Assembly: GCF_001570525.1 (NCBI RefSeq)
Contig: NZ_BBXC01000008.1
Span: 248,001-312,000, forward strand
DNA length: 64,000 nucleotides
From: Herbidospora sakaeratensis
Lineage (GTDB): Bacteria > Actinomycetota > Actinomycetes > Streptosporangiales > Streptosporangiaceae
Reading direction: 5' to 3'
Both the position numbers and the translations under genes were made by a program. The notes below the pieces were generated by a model that worked only from the letters and a program-made list of their open reading frames with translations, had not been told where the DNA came from and did not search any database. Shown in pieces: positions 46,823 through 55,368 of this stretch (the stretch's first letter is position 1; each line of letters begins with the position of its first letter).

Positions 46823-48046
46823 CTAGCTCCAGTCACGCCTCTCGTCGGCGCCCTCGGGACGGACCCGCTCGCCCGTGGAGTACATGGGGGGCTGCTGCCC
46901 CTCCACGTAGGGCCGCGAGACCGGGCCGAGGCCCAGCGGGTCGTTGGGGTCGACGCCCTGCTGCGGCTGCTGCTGCTGGTAACGGGGGTCGGCGTACTGC
47001 TGCGGCGGATACTGCTGCTGCCCCGGCGGCACCTGGAACGACGGGTCGGTCGAGTAGACCGCGCCCTGGGCGTACCCCTGCGGGTAGCCCTGGGGGTCGC
47101 CCTGGCCGAACGGCTCCGGCGGGAACGGCGGCGGCGCCTGCACCAGGTGGGGGCGCTGCGGCTCCGGCGGGAAGGGCGGGTAGCCCTGCTGCGGCGGCAT
47201 CTGCTGCTGCGGGGGCATCTGCGGGGCCATCTGCGGCGGCATCGGCGGCTGCTGGACCTGCGGAGGCTGGTAGCTGCCGGTCTGGTAGACCGTCGCGTCG
47301 GCCTGGTAGACGTCGCCGGCGAAGGGCTGCTGCTGGTGCTGGGCCGCCTCGGGCTCGGGCTCGGGGTCGAACTGGTAGGCCGGACGGCCGGGGATCGGCG
47401 ACGGGAACTGGTAGACCGGCTCGGCCGGGACCTGCCCGTCGAACGGCGGGAAGTCCTGCGGCGGCGGGGCCGCGCGGCGCGGCCGCTCACGCGGCGGGGC
47501 CTGCTGGTCGACGGCGACGAGGCGGTCGCGGGTCGGGGCGCCCCGGGCGACCAGCACGTCGTTGGGGCCCAGCGCGGCCGGGGCCGCCGGGGCGGGCTGG
47601 CCGTAGGCGGGGGTGGCCTCGGGGTAGGGGCCCGGGTCCCAGCCGGCCGGCATCGGCTGCTGCTCCTGCGGGAAGGGCGGGAACGGCTGCTGCGGCGCCA
47701 TCGGCGGCTGCTCGGGGGCGGGCGGGCGCGAGTACTGCCCCGTGCCGGGGTATTCGCCCGGATAGTCGGCCAGGTCGGGCGCCGGGAACGGGCCCGTGCC
47801 GGGCTGCTCGGGGCCGCCCGCGGCCTGCCCGGTGGCCTCGGCGTAGCCGACCTGGAGGGTCTCCAGGAGACGGCCGACGTCGTCCATGGGCATGCGGAAA
47901 CTGGCGGTGCACATCTCGCCCCGCCACAGGCTGAGGACCAGGGTGCCCTCGTGCCAGGTCACCCGCAGAACGCGGTCCTGACCTCGGGCGTCAAAGAAAA
48001 CCTCGCCGAAGGATGGCAGCGGGACGACTTCCGACATGACAGACAT
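46823..48046 (-). CDS. small N-terminal domain with a long Pro/Gln-rich disordered tail
   Basis: This 407-aa protein has a compact N-terminal domain of about 75 residues (GEVFFDARGQDRVLRVTWHEGTLVLSLWRGEMCTASFRMPMDDVGRLL) that looks like a beta sandwich. About 330 residues of Pro/Gln/Tyr-rich low-complexity sequence follow (PPMPPQM, QQQYPPQQYA and similar runs). Such tails often drive condensates or multivalent binding. The ATG at 48046 follows AAAGG; ATG 48037 is an alternative. It is divergent from the helicase gene, with 237 bases between. The domain family is not named here. Confidence 0.75.
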   Translation of the reverse strand: MSVMSEVVPLPSFGEVFFDARGQDRVLRVTWHEGTLVLSLWRGEMCTASFRMPMDDVGRLLETLQVGYAEATGQAAGGPEQPGTGPFPAPDLADYPGEYPGTGQYSRPPAPEQPPMAPQQPFPPFPQEQQPMPAGWDPGPYPEATPAYGQPAPAAPAALGPNDVLVARGAPTRDRLVAVDQQAPPRERPRRAAPPPQDFPPFDGQVPAEPVYQFPSPIPGRPAYQFDPEPEPEAAQHQQQPFAGDVYQADATVYQTGSYQPPQVQQPPMPPQMAPQMPPQQQMPPQQGYPPFPPEPQRPHLVQAPPPFPPEPFGQGDPQGYPQGYAQGAVYSTDPSFQVPPGQQQYPPQQYADPRYQQQQPQQGVDPNDPLGLGPVSRPYVEGQQPPMYSTGERVRPEGADERRDWS

Positions 48047-48283
48047 AGTGCCTTTACCTGCCCTTATCCGTCCACTCGACCTCAAGAAACCCTACAGAAA
48101 CGCCCGTCTCGGATTGATCGGGTCTCCCCTTTTGCCCGAGGTAGATCGTCTTTGACCCAGCGCCCCGTGTGGCCAGTGTGCCATGGGAACTCCCCTTCGC
48201 ACCCCCGAACTCCGGGATGTGGTCCGGCGGTCACGGTCCGATAACAGCACGCTGTTGTCGGTGGCGGGCGCTAGCCTTTCGGG

Positions 48284-50248
48284 GTGCCGAAATCCGACCT
48301 GCCAACTGTAGAAGAGCTGCTCACGATCGCCGTCAGGGAGCTCGGCGGCGCCGAGAGACCGGGGCAGGTCACGATGGCCACGGCGGTCCAGAAGGCGCTC
48401 GACAAGCGCGACCATCTCGCAGTTCAGGCGGGCACCGGCACCGGCAAGTCGCTGGCCTATCTGGTGCCCGCGATCCGCCACGCGGCGATCTCCGACAGCG
48501 CCGTCGTGGTGTCCACGGCGACCATCGCGCTGCAGCGCCAGCTCGTCGACCGCGATCTTCCCCGGCTCGCCGACGCCCTCGAAAAAGAACTCCCGCATCG
48601 ACCGGAATTCGCCATTCTTAAGGGCCGTCGCAACTATCTGTGCCGATACAAGTCAACTGTCGGCATGCCCGAAGACGAAGCCGATCAGCTTTTCGACCCC
48701 CGCGAAGTGAGCGCCACGGGCCGCATGGTCCAGCGCATCCAGGAATGGGCCGAGGAGACCGAGACCGGCGACCGCGACGAGCTGGTGCCTGGGGTGAGCG
48801 AGATCGCCTGGCGCCAGTTCTCGGTGTCGGCGCGCGAGTGCCTGGGCGCCCAGCGCTGCCCCAGCGGCGGCGAGTGCTTCGCCGAACTGGCCCGCGAACG
48901 GGCCGGCCTGTCCGACGTGGTGGTGACCAACCACGCCCTGCTCGCCATCGACGCGATGGAGGACTTCCAGGTCCTCCCCGAACACGACGTCGTGGTCGTC
49001 GACGAGGCCCACGAGCTGGTCGACCGCGTGACGTCGGTGGTCACCGACGAGTTGTCCGAGTCGACGGCCGGGCTGGCCGCCCGCCGCGCCGGCCGCCTCA
49101 TCGAGCAGGGCCTCGCCGACCGGCTCCAGGAGGCGGCCGAAGACCTCGGCTCCCTCCTCACCGCCGCGCCCGCCGGCCGCGTCGACGAGCTGCCGCAGTC
49201 GCTCGGGCTGACCCTGGCGCTGCTGCGCGACGCCGCCTTCGCCTGCATCACCGCCCTGGGCTCCCGCAACGCCGACAAGGACGACCCCGAGGGCGCCGGC
49301 GCGAAGAAGGCGGCGTTCACCGCGCTCGACGAGGTCCACGACACCGCGCAGCGCATGCTCGACGCGTTCGGCGCCGAGTCGGAGGTCGACCGGGCCGAGG
49401 TGGTGTGGCTGGAGGAGGGTTCCGGCCGGGTCCCGCCGACCCTGCGGGTCGCGCCGCTGTCGGTGGGCGGCATGCTCCGCGACAAGCTGTTCGGCGACCG
49501 GACCGTCGTGCTGACCTCGGCCACCCTCGCGCTCGGCGGCACCTTCGACGGCATGGCGGCCCAGTGGGGCCTGGGCAAGAACGACGACTGGAGCGGCCTC
49601 GACGTCGGCTCCCCGTTCGACCACGCCCGCGCCGGCATCCTCTACGTCGCCAAGCACCTCCCCCAGCCGGGCCGCGACGGCCTGCCCGACGCCTACATCC
49701 AGGAGATGGTCGAGCTCGTCGAGGCCGCCGGCGGCCGCACCCTCGGCCTGTTCTCCTCGATGCGCGCCGCCAAGGCGGCGACCGAGGCGCTGCGCGACCG
49801 GCTGTCGGTGCCGTTGTTGTGCCAGGGCGACGACTCCACCTCGCTCCTGATCAAGCAGTTCGCCGCCGACCCCGAGACCTGCCTGTTCGGCACCCTGTCG
49901 TTGTGGCAGGGCGTCGACGTGCCCGGCCCGTCGCTGACCTGCGTCATCATCGACCGCATCCCGTTCCCCCGCCCCGACGACCCGCTGACCTCCTCGCGGC
50001 AGCGCCACGTGGCGGCCAAGGGCGGCAACGGCTTCATGTCGGTCGCGGCCACCCACGCCGCACTGCTGCTGGCCCAGGGCGCCGGCCGACTGCTGCGCTC
50101 GATGGACGACCGGGGCGTCATCGCCGTCCTCGACCCCCGCCTGGCGACCGCGCGCTACAGCGGCTTCCTGCTGAACTCGCTGCCGCCCTACTGGCGCACG
50201 ACCGACCCGGCGGTGGTCCGGGCCGCGCTGAAGCGGCTCACGTCCTGA
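48284..50248 (+). CDS. XPD/DinG-type ATP-dependent DNA helicase
   Basis: This 654-aa superfamily 2 helicase has Walker A AGTGTGKS (49-56) and motif II VVVVDEAH. An iron-sulfur domain is marked by four cysteines (C120, C186, C192, C198) between them, and late motifs include LWQGVDVPG and QGAGRLLRS. It unwinds DNA 5'-3', with roles in repair or R-loop/replication-fork clearance. The GTG at 48284 has TAGCCT 6 bases upstream (leaderless). Its last 11 bases overlap the convergent MOSC gene. Confidence 0.92.
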   Translation: MPKSDLPTVEELLTIAVRELGGAERPGQVTMATAVQKALDKRDHLAVQAGTGTGKSLAYLVPAIRHAAISDSAVVVSTATIALQRQLVDRDLPRLADALEKELPHRPEFAILKGRRNYLCRYKSTVGMPEDEADQLFDPREVSATGRMVQRIQEWAEETETGDRDELVPGVSEIAWRQFSVSARECLGAQRCPSGGECFAELARERAGLSDVVVTNHALLAIDAMEDFQVLPEHDVVVVDEAHELVDRVTSVVTDELSESTAGLAARRAGRLIEQGLADRLQEAAEDLGSLLTAAPAGRVDELPQSLGLTLALLRDAAFACITALGSRNADKDDPEGAGAKKAAFTALDEVHDTAQRMLDAFGAESEVDRAEVVWLEEGSGRVPPTLRVAPLSVGGMLRDKLFGDRTVVLTSATLALGGTFDGMAAQWGLGKNDDWSGLDVGSPFDHARAGILYVAKHLPQPGRDGLPDAYIQEMVELVEAAGGRTLGLFSSMRAAKAATEALRDRLSVPLLCQGDDSTSLLIKQFAADPETCLFGTLSLWQGVDVPGPSLTCVIIDRIPFPRPDDPLTSSRQRHVAAKGGNGFMSVAATHAALLLAQGAGRLLRSMDDRGVIAVLDPRLATARYSGFLLNSLPPYWRTTDPAVVRAALKRLTS

Positions 50249-51056
50249 CGACCGGGTCGCCGATCGCGATCTCGCCGAGGTTCTTCGGCACGAGCCGGAT
50301 GCCGAACCAGGTCTTGCCGTCCCACCGGCGATGCTTGGCCAGCGTGCGAAGGGGTTCCTTGCCGCGCTCCCGGGTGTCGGGGTCCCAGAGGGTGACGAAG
50401 CAGCGGTCGCACAACTCGGAGACCCGGAAGTCGACCTCGCCGATGCGGACCGACGTCCAGGTGTCCTCTTCGAACGGTTCGAACCCCTCGACCACCACAC
50501 TCGGCCGGAACCGGGCGACGTCGAGCGGCCCGGGGGTCTCCTCCTGCCGCTCGATGGCGCCCTCGGCGATCCAGTCGTCGAGACGCCGCAGCGAGTCGCG
50601 GGTGACCAGCAGCAGCGGGGCGTCCCAGGCGAAACTGACCACCTCGCCCGGCAGCCCGCCGTGGTAGTCGACGATGTGCCGGCGGTTGGGGTCGTCGAGA
50701 TAGACAAGTCTGGCCGGTTTGCCCAGGAGCCGGGTGAACCATTCATGCGCGTCGTCGTGCGCGAGCATGGCCTCGTCGAGCCCGTGGAAGTAGACGGGCA
50801 CGAGCGGCCCGTCGGCGGGCGGCACTTCGAGCTCGTCGAGCCCCGGCGCGGTGAGCACCAGCCCGCCCTCCGGGGTGTTCACGGCCCGCACGGCGAGGTA
50901 TTCGGGGTTCTCACCTGACCAGTAGCCGTCCCCCTTGTCGTCCACGACGGCCCACCGGCGGTCGCCGTCGAGGCCCCACGGGAGGACCTTGGCGTGGTCG
51001 ACCCGGATACCGGTCGTCGACTTGACGGGATAGATCCGGATATCGGAGAGCTTCAT
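50238..51056 (-). CDS. MOSC domain protein (mARC/YcbX-like)
   Basis: This 272-aa protein has the MOSC N-terminal beta barrel (IRIYPVKSTTGIRVDHAKVLPWGLDGDRRWAVVDD) and the MOSC domain with LCDRCFVTLWDP, whose cysteine would bind the molybdenum cofactor, then EPLRTLAKHRRWDGKTWFGI. It likely reduces N-hydroxylated compounds or transfers sulfur. No Fe-S domain is attached. ATG 51056 begins the first strand. It lies 42 bases downstream of the hendecad operon and may be read from it. Confidence 0.87.
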   Translation of the reverse strand: MKLSDIRIYPVKSTTGIRVDHAKVLPWGLDGDRRWAVVDDKGDGYWSGENPEYLAVRAVNTPEGGLVLTAPGLDELEVPPADGPLVPVYFHGLDEAMLAHDDAHEWFTRLLGKPARLVYLDDPNRRHIVDYHGGLPGEVVSFAWDAPLLLVTRDSLRRLDDWIAEGAIERQEETPGPLDVARFRPSVVVEGFEPFEEDTWTSVRIGEVDFRVSELCDRCFVTLWDPDTRERGKEPLRTLAKHRRWDGKTWFGIRLVPKNLGEIAIGDPVVRT

Positions 51057-51098
51057 CAGTCGACTGTACGAGAAAGCGCTCTCTCGATCACGCGGGAA

Positions 51099-51350
51099 TC
51101 AGCCGGGGTCGGCGTGGCGGGCGGCGCGGGCTTCGAGGGCGTAGCCGATACGGACGGAACGATATCGCTGACCCTCCGTGACATTTTCGGGGAGATTCTC
51201 CCGGTTGGTGCCGGAGGCGGCTTGATCGTCACCGTGGAACTCGACGTGGTTCTCAGGCGCGACCCTGACATCGAGCTCGTCGGCCTCGATGTCGGCGGCG
51301 ACCACGATGTCGGCCCGGGCGATCTCCTCGTCGCTGGGACGCCCGCTCAC
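51099..51350 (-). CDS. small acidic protein at the end of the hendecad operon
   Basis: This 83-aa hypothetical protein is acidic at its start (DEEIARADIVVAADIEADELDVRV) and has a polar second half (TNRENLPENVTEGQRYRSVRIGYALEARAARH). A GTG start overlaps the stop of the large repeat gene as GTGA, supporting real translation. I recall similar short proteins in streptomycetes but cannot name a family. Confidence 0.6.
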   Translation of the reverse strand: MSGRPSDEEIARADIVVAADIEADELDVRVAPENHVEFHGDDQAASGTNRENLPENVTEGQRYRSVRIGYALEARAARHADPG

Positions 51351-53935
51351 GGCGGTCTCCCCAACTTGCCGAGGCGGCGCATTCCGGCGAGCAGCGCGGC
51401 GTGGCGAAGTTCCTTCAACGCCCCGCCGAGCGTCTGGCCGGCCCGGTCGGGGCGTTCCCGCCGCCAGTGGTCGGCTTTCTCTTGGGCGTGGTCCTTGCCC
51501 TTTGGCTTTCCGGCTTGGCCCTCATCCGTGGGTTTGCCCGTCTCGGGCTCACCTTCAGGCTTCCGCGCCTGGCTCTCGTCTTCGGGCTTCGGGGTCTGGC
51601 CTTCCTCGTGCCGCTTACCGGTCTGGCCCCCTGTTGCCGGGGCTCGGCCTTCCCGCTGCGACTGGTCGCTTTCCCCGTCATCCTGCGGCTTCTCGGCGTC
51701 GCCCTCACCTTGCGGCTTCTCGGCATCGCCCTCACCCTGCAACTGTTCGGTCTCGCCTTCGCCCTGCGGCTCGGTCTCCCCTTTCTGCGGCTTCTCGGCG
51801 TCGCCCTCACCTTGCGGCTTCTCGGCATCGCCCTCACCCTGCAACTGCTCGGTCTCGCCTTCGCCCTGCGGCTCGGTCTCCCCTTTCTGCGGCTGCTCTG
51901 CATCGGCCGCATCGGTCAGGTTTTCGGGCGGGCCCGCATCTGGCGTCTTTTCAGCCTGGTCTCCTGGTCGTGGCGTCTCATCCACGCCTTCTGCTCCTGG
52001 CTGATCAGCCTGGCCTCCGCCTTGCCGCCTCTCAGTTCCGCCTTCTCCTTTCGGCGTCGCAGGTCGGCTTTCTGCGCCTGGATCCGCCGTCTGGCTGCGG
52101 CTTTTGGGCTCTCCGGCGTAGTCCTCTTCTTCGGAGTCCCCGGGTCGGCCTTCCACGCTTGGTCTGTCGGCATCGCCCACGCTTTTGGACAGCTCGCCTG
52201 AGCCTTCTCCGGTCCGGTCTTCTGCCTTTGGGCTCCCCCGCTGGCCACCGGTTTTCGACCCCTCGGCACGGTTGTCCTCTGCGGAAATCTCCGCCTGGCT
52301 TTCCGCGCTGGGCTGCTGGTCGCCCTCGCCTTCCTCGGCCCGGTCTCCTGGCAACGCCTCTGCCGGTTCATCACCGGCGCGGTCACCGGTTTCCGGCCGG
52401 TCGGTCCGGCCTTCTTCTGTCGTTTCCCCTGACCCCGCCTCATTCGGCGAGCGGCCTGATGGGGTTTCGGAGTCGGCTTGCCGAGACCCGTCGCTTGGGA
52501 CATCACCCTGGGCTGATGCAGGTGACATATGGTCTGTCCGCTCGCCATGACCGGGATCTGCCCGCGCCACACGCCTCACCGGCGGGCGGGAAACGCTCTC
52601 TTGGCCAGGCCCCTTCTCACGACCGGACTGGGCGCCGACAGAAGGCTGCTGGTCTCCGACGACAGTGCCGGTGAGCACGTCCTTTTCGTCCCCGCCGACA
52701 CCGGGCTGACCAGCTTGATCGGCCCCTTCTTCGGTCGGCTGTTCCGCTTCCTCCGGTCCGGCATCATGCACCTGGTCGGCTTCTGTGCCTTTGTCGAGAT
52801 GGTCGGTGCCCCTCGAAGCCTCGCCTCCATGCGAGTCTCCGCGGTCGGCATCCACACCAGCCTGACCTGCTTCTTCGCCGACCTGGCTGACACCGGCCGC
52901 AGTTCCGGCGCTCTCACCGGCCTGGGTTGCGGTCCGGCCTGTTTCCTCGGTCGCCTCACCGGCGAGCTCGCCGACACCGGCGGCGGTTCCGGCGCTCCGA
53001 CCGGCCTCCGTTGCGGTCCGGCCTGCCTCCTTGGTGGCCTCACCGGCAACCTCGCCGACTTCACCCGTGGCCTGGCCCGCTCCCGAGCCGACCGTTTCGG
53101 TCGCTTTCCCCGCACCCGCGCCGACCCTGCTGACCGCTCCACCGGCACCTTCACCGATCTCGCCAGCTGCGTGACCCGCTCCCGAACCAACGTCGCCGAC
53201 CGCCTCACTCGCGCCCGCGCCGACGTCGCTGACCGCATGACCTGCGCCCGATCCAACGTCGCTGACCGCTTCGCCCGCACCCGAACCGACATCGCTCACC
53301 GCGCGACCCGCACCCGAACCGACGTCACTGACCGCCTCGCCCGCACCCGAACCGACATCGCTCACCGCGTGGCCCGCGCCCGAACCCACGTCACTCACCG
53401 CGCGACCCGCACCCGAACCCACGTCACTCACCGCGTGGCCCGCGCCCGAACCCACGTCACTCACCGCGCGACCCGCACCCGAACCCACGTCACTCACCGC
53501 GCGACCCGCGCCCGATCCAACGTCGCGGACCGCGTCTCGTGCTCCCGAGCCCACGTCGCTGACGGCGCTGCTGGCTCCCTTGCCCAGCTCGCCGACCGCC
53601 TGGCCCGCGCCGCTGCCGATCGATTCGGTCGCGTTGCCCAGGCCTCTGGTCAGGTTCTCCAGGATCTGCGGGTTGTGGTCCAGAGTCTGCAGGACGTCGC
53701 CGACGATTCTGGCGACGTTGTCCAGGCGGACCTTCAGCGTCGCCTGCGCCTGGACGCCCTTGATGCCCAGGTCGACCTCGCCCAGGCTCACGTCGGCGCC
53801 GACGTTGAGTTTCAGCAGGTCCAGCACCTCGGCGCTGACGCTGACGCGGGCTTTGAGGTCGGCCACCCGGAGGGTGATCTCGTCGACGCTGAGGTTCGGT
53901 ACGTCGAGGTAGACGTCGGGGTCCTCGTCAGCCAC
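51347..53935 (-). CDS. large low-complexity protein with a hendecad-repeat region
   Basis: This 862-aa protein has three parts. Residues 1-100 form an ordered domain (PNLSVDEITLRVADLKARVSVSAEVLDLL ... VARIVGDVLQTLD). Residues 102-310 consist of about 19 units of 11 residues close to AVSDVGSGAGx, which should form a long amphipathic helix. Residues 310-810 are a charged, Gly/Glu/Gln-rich disordered tail with a 34-residue tandem duplication, and a basic C-terminus (WRRERPDRAGQTLGG ... MRRLGKLGRPP) ends it. The GTG start overlaps the SRPBCC gene by 8 bases. It is unlike any enzyme; a membrane-, polymer- or gas-vesicle-associated structural role is possible. Confidence 0.78.
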   Translation of the reverse strand: MADEDPDVYLDVPNLSVDEITLRVADLKARVSVSAEVLDLLKLNVGADVSLGEVDLGIKGVQAQATLKVRLDNVARIVGDVLQTLDHNPQILENLTRGLGNATESIGSGAGQAVGELGKGASSAVSDVGSGARDAVRDVGSGAGRAVSDVGSGAGRAVSDVGSGAGHAVSDVGSGAGRAVSDVGSGAGHAVSDVGSGAGEAVSDVGSGAGRAVSDVGSGAGEAVSDVGSGAGHAVSDVGAGASEAVGDVGSGAGHAAGEIGEGAGGAVSRVGAGAGKATETVGSGAGQATGEVGEVAGEATKEAGRTATEAGRSAGTAAGVGELAGEATEETGRTATQAGESAGTAAGVSQVGEEAGQAGVDADRGDSHGGEASRGTDHLDKGTEADQVHDAGPEEAEQPTEEGADQAGQPGVGGDEKDVLTGTVVGDQQPSVGAQSGREKGPGQESVSRPPVRRVARADPGHGERTDHMSPASAQGDVPSDGSRQADSETPSGRSPNEAGSGETTEEGRTDRPETGDRAGDEPAEALPGDRAEEGEGDQQPSAESQAEISAEDNRAEGSKTGGQRGSPKAEDRTGEGSGELSKSVGDADRPSVEGRPGDSEEEDYAGEPKSRSQTADPGAESRPATPKGEGGTERRQGGGQADQPGAEGVDETPRPGDQAEKTPDAGPPENLTDAADAEQPQKGETEPQGEGETEQLQGEGDAEKPQGEGDAEKPQKGETEPQGEGETEQLQGEGDAEKPQGEGDAEKPQDDGESDQSQREGRAPATGGQTGKRHEEGQTPKPEDESQARKPEGEPETGKPTDEGQAGKPKGKDHAQEKADHWRRERPDRAGQTLGGALKELRHAALLAGMRRLGKLGRPP
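51683..51886 (-). repeat. 102-bp tandem duplication inside the repeat gene
   Basis: Units 51683-51784 and 51785-51886 are nearly identical at DNA level and encode 34 residues each (GETEPQGEGETEQLQGEGD region). The period is a multiple of three, so the frame is kept. High identity suggests a recent duplication or ongoing slippage. Confidence 0.8.
53006..53632 (-). repeat. 33-bp in-frame repeats encoding 11-residue units
   Basis: This stretch encodes about 19 hendecads (consensus AVSDVGSGAGx, with x mostly H, R or E). The central units are nearly identical in DNA, while the outer ones diverge, consistent with expansion from the middle. Confidence 0.85.
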
Positions 53936-54935
53936 GTGCGCTCACCTGGCCCTCGGGGACTCTCTCCTCCTGGTCCTCCGGCTCCTCCTCGGGCTCTGCT
54001 GATTCTTCTCCCTCCTTCGGCGCCTCGGGTTCCTCTCCCGATCCGGGCGGGGGCGCCTCGGGGGCTTCGGTGTCCTGCTCCTCGGCTCGCTGGTCTTCGG
54101 TCGGCGCCTCCGAGGTGACCTCGCCGTCGTGGATCTCGCCGCGCCAGCCCTGTACGTCGTCGGCGTGCAGGAGGGTCTGGTTCATCACCTGGCGGCGGAA
54201 GTGCTTGAGTTCCAGCCGGGCGCGGCGGCCCTGGGCGCGCCAGATGTTGCCCGTCTTCTCGAACAGGCCCTGCGGGTGGTATTCCAGCACGACCAGGACC
54301 CGGGTCAGGTTCGGCGCCAGGCCGCTGAAGGTGACCGCGCCGTCGACGTGGCCCTTGGCTCCGTGGGAGCGCCAGACGATGTGCTCGTCGGGGACCTGTT
54401 CGATGATGTCGGCCTGCCAGGTGCGGTGCGACCAGAAGACCTGGGCCTTCCACGTCAGTTTGGTGTCCTCGTCCTGGCTGACGCGTTCGACCTTCTTCAT
54501 GAACGACGGGAACTCCTCGAACTGCGTCCACTGGTTGTAGACGACCTCGAGGGGCGCGCCGATGTCGATCGACTCGACGATGTTGGTGACCTTCCGGTTG
54601 CCCTTGCCCTTGCCGCCCTTGCCGGTGAAGGCCTTGAACAGTTCGGTGACGCCCTTCACGCCGTGGCCGAGGCGCTTGAAGAAGCCCTCCTTCTTCTCCT
54701 CGCCGCCGTCGCCCCGGTCCTTCTTCTCGGCGCCGAAGCCGAGGTCGCTGAGGCCGCTCTTCTCCCCGGTGGCGTATTCGGTGAGGCGGTCGGTGAGGTC
54801 GCCGACCTTGCCCTTGATCTTGCCGGTGACCTTCCCGGTCAGCTTGGAGGCGCCGCGCTTGCCGGCCGCGCCGATGATGCCGCCGACCTCTCTGCCGAGC
54901 CGGCCGAGGGGTGACGCCGTCTTGGTGTCCGTCAT
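53928..54935 (-). CDS. SRPBCC (cyclase/dehydrase-type) protein, GvpZ-like in context
   Basis: This 335-aa protein has a Gly/Lys-rich N-terminal part, then a START/SRPBCC domain (about 120-260; VTNIVESIDIGAPLEVVYNQWTQFEEFPSFMKKVERV, TWQADIIEQVPDEHIVWRS, RVLVVLEYHPQGLFE). A Pro/Glu acidic tail follows. The SRPBCC fold binds hydrophobic ligands. Paired with a YtxH-like short protein, it resembles the accessory gvpY/gvpZ-type pair of streptomycete gas-vesicle-like clusters; that comparison is from memory. No GvpA-like gene is in the window. ATG overlaps the upstream stop as ATGA. Confidence 0.75.
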   Translation of the reverse strand: MTDTKTASPLGRLGREVGGIIGAAGKRGASKLTGKVTGKIKGKVGDLTDRLTEYATGEKSGLSDLGFGAEKKDRGDGGEEKKEGFFKRLGHGVKGVTELFKAFTGKGGKGKGNRKVTNIVESIDIGAPLEVVYNQWTQFEEFPSFMKKVERVSQDEDTKLTWKAQVFWSHRTWQADIIEQVPDEHIVWRSHGAKGHVDGAVTFSGLAPNLTRVLVVLEYHPQGLFEKTGNIWRAQGRRARLELKHFRRQVMNQTLLHADDVQGWRGEIHDGEVTSEAPTEDQRAEEQDTEAPEAPPPGSGEEPEAPKEGEESAEPEEEPEDQEERVPEGQVSARG

Positions 54936-55303
54936 GAGTCCTCCCCATTGGAGGTCGTCTCCGTGGAGGTCTTCTCGGCGGTCTTCGTCTTGGTGCCGAG
55001 CGGGCTGCGCAGCCGCTCCGCCTTGTCGTGGATGCGGTCGCTCAGCTGGTTGATCGGGCCGGTGGTCGCCGCGGTGGCGGCGGCGCGGCCGGCCTCCATG
55101 AGGTCGGTCTGCAGCTTCCCGGCGAGTTCTTCCAGCTCGGGCGAGCCGAGGCTCTTGAGGCCCTTGCCCAGCAGGCTCTTGGGCCGGAGCGCTCCGGCGA
55201 GGCCCCCGACGGCGACGGCGGTCGCGAGCGCGAGTTTGTGGTTGCGGCCGAAGTAGTAGCCGAGGGCGATGCCCACCGCGAGTTTGGCCTGACTTGGCTT
55301 CAT
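54932..55303 (-). CDS. small YtxH/GvpY-like membrane-associated protein, first gene of the operon
   Basis: This 123-aa protein has a hydrophobic N-terminal stretch (KLAVGIALGYYFGRNHKLALATAVAVGGLAGAL). A basic helical middle (LLGKGLKSLGSPELEELAGKLQTDLMEAGRAAAT) and a Thr/Ser/Lys tail follow. The GxxxG-type glycine spacing suggests membrane helix packing. AAGGGGG precedes the ATG. It is coupled to the SRPBCC gene. Resemblance to gas-vesicle-cluster accessory proteins is only by layout. Confidence 0.68.
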   Translation of the reverse strand: MKPSQAKLAVGIALGYYFGRNHKLALATAVAVGGLAGALRPKSLLGKGLKSLGSPELEELAGKLQTDLMEAGRAAATAATTGPINQLSDRIHDKAERLRSPLGTKTKTAEKTSTETTSNGEDS

Positions 55304-55368
55304 CACTGTCCCCCTTCCGGAATTCCCCTCCCCGGAAAGCGGACAGCGCATCTCAAGAGCAGGCCAAA

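Noticed and set aside
53006-53632. Regular 33-bp repeats as a possible CRISPR array
   Set aside because: No unique spacers separate the units; the repeats are contiguous and encode an 11-residue protein motif.
51289-54118. Plus-strand ORFs across the hendecad operon
   Set aside because: Their apparent repeats (for example RTRTDVTDRLA) are antisense readings of the minus-strand 33-bp repeats, which are in frame with a coupled operon.
53928-55303. A gas-vesicle gene cluster
   Set aside because: Only accessory-like SRPBCC and YtxH-like proteins are present; no GvpA, GvpJ, GvpF/L, GvpK or GvpN-like sequence was seen in the window.
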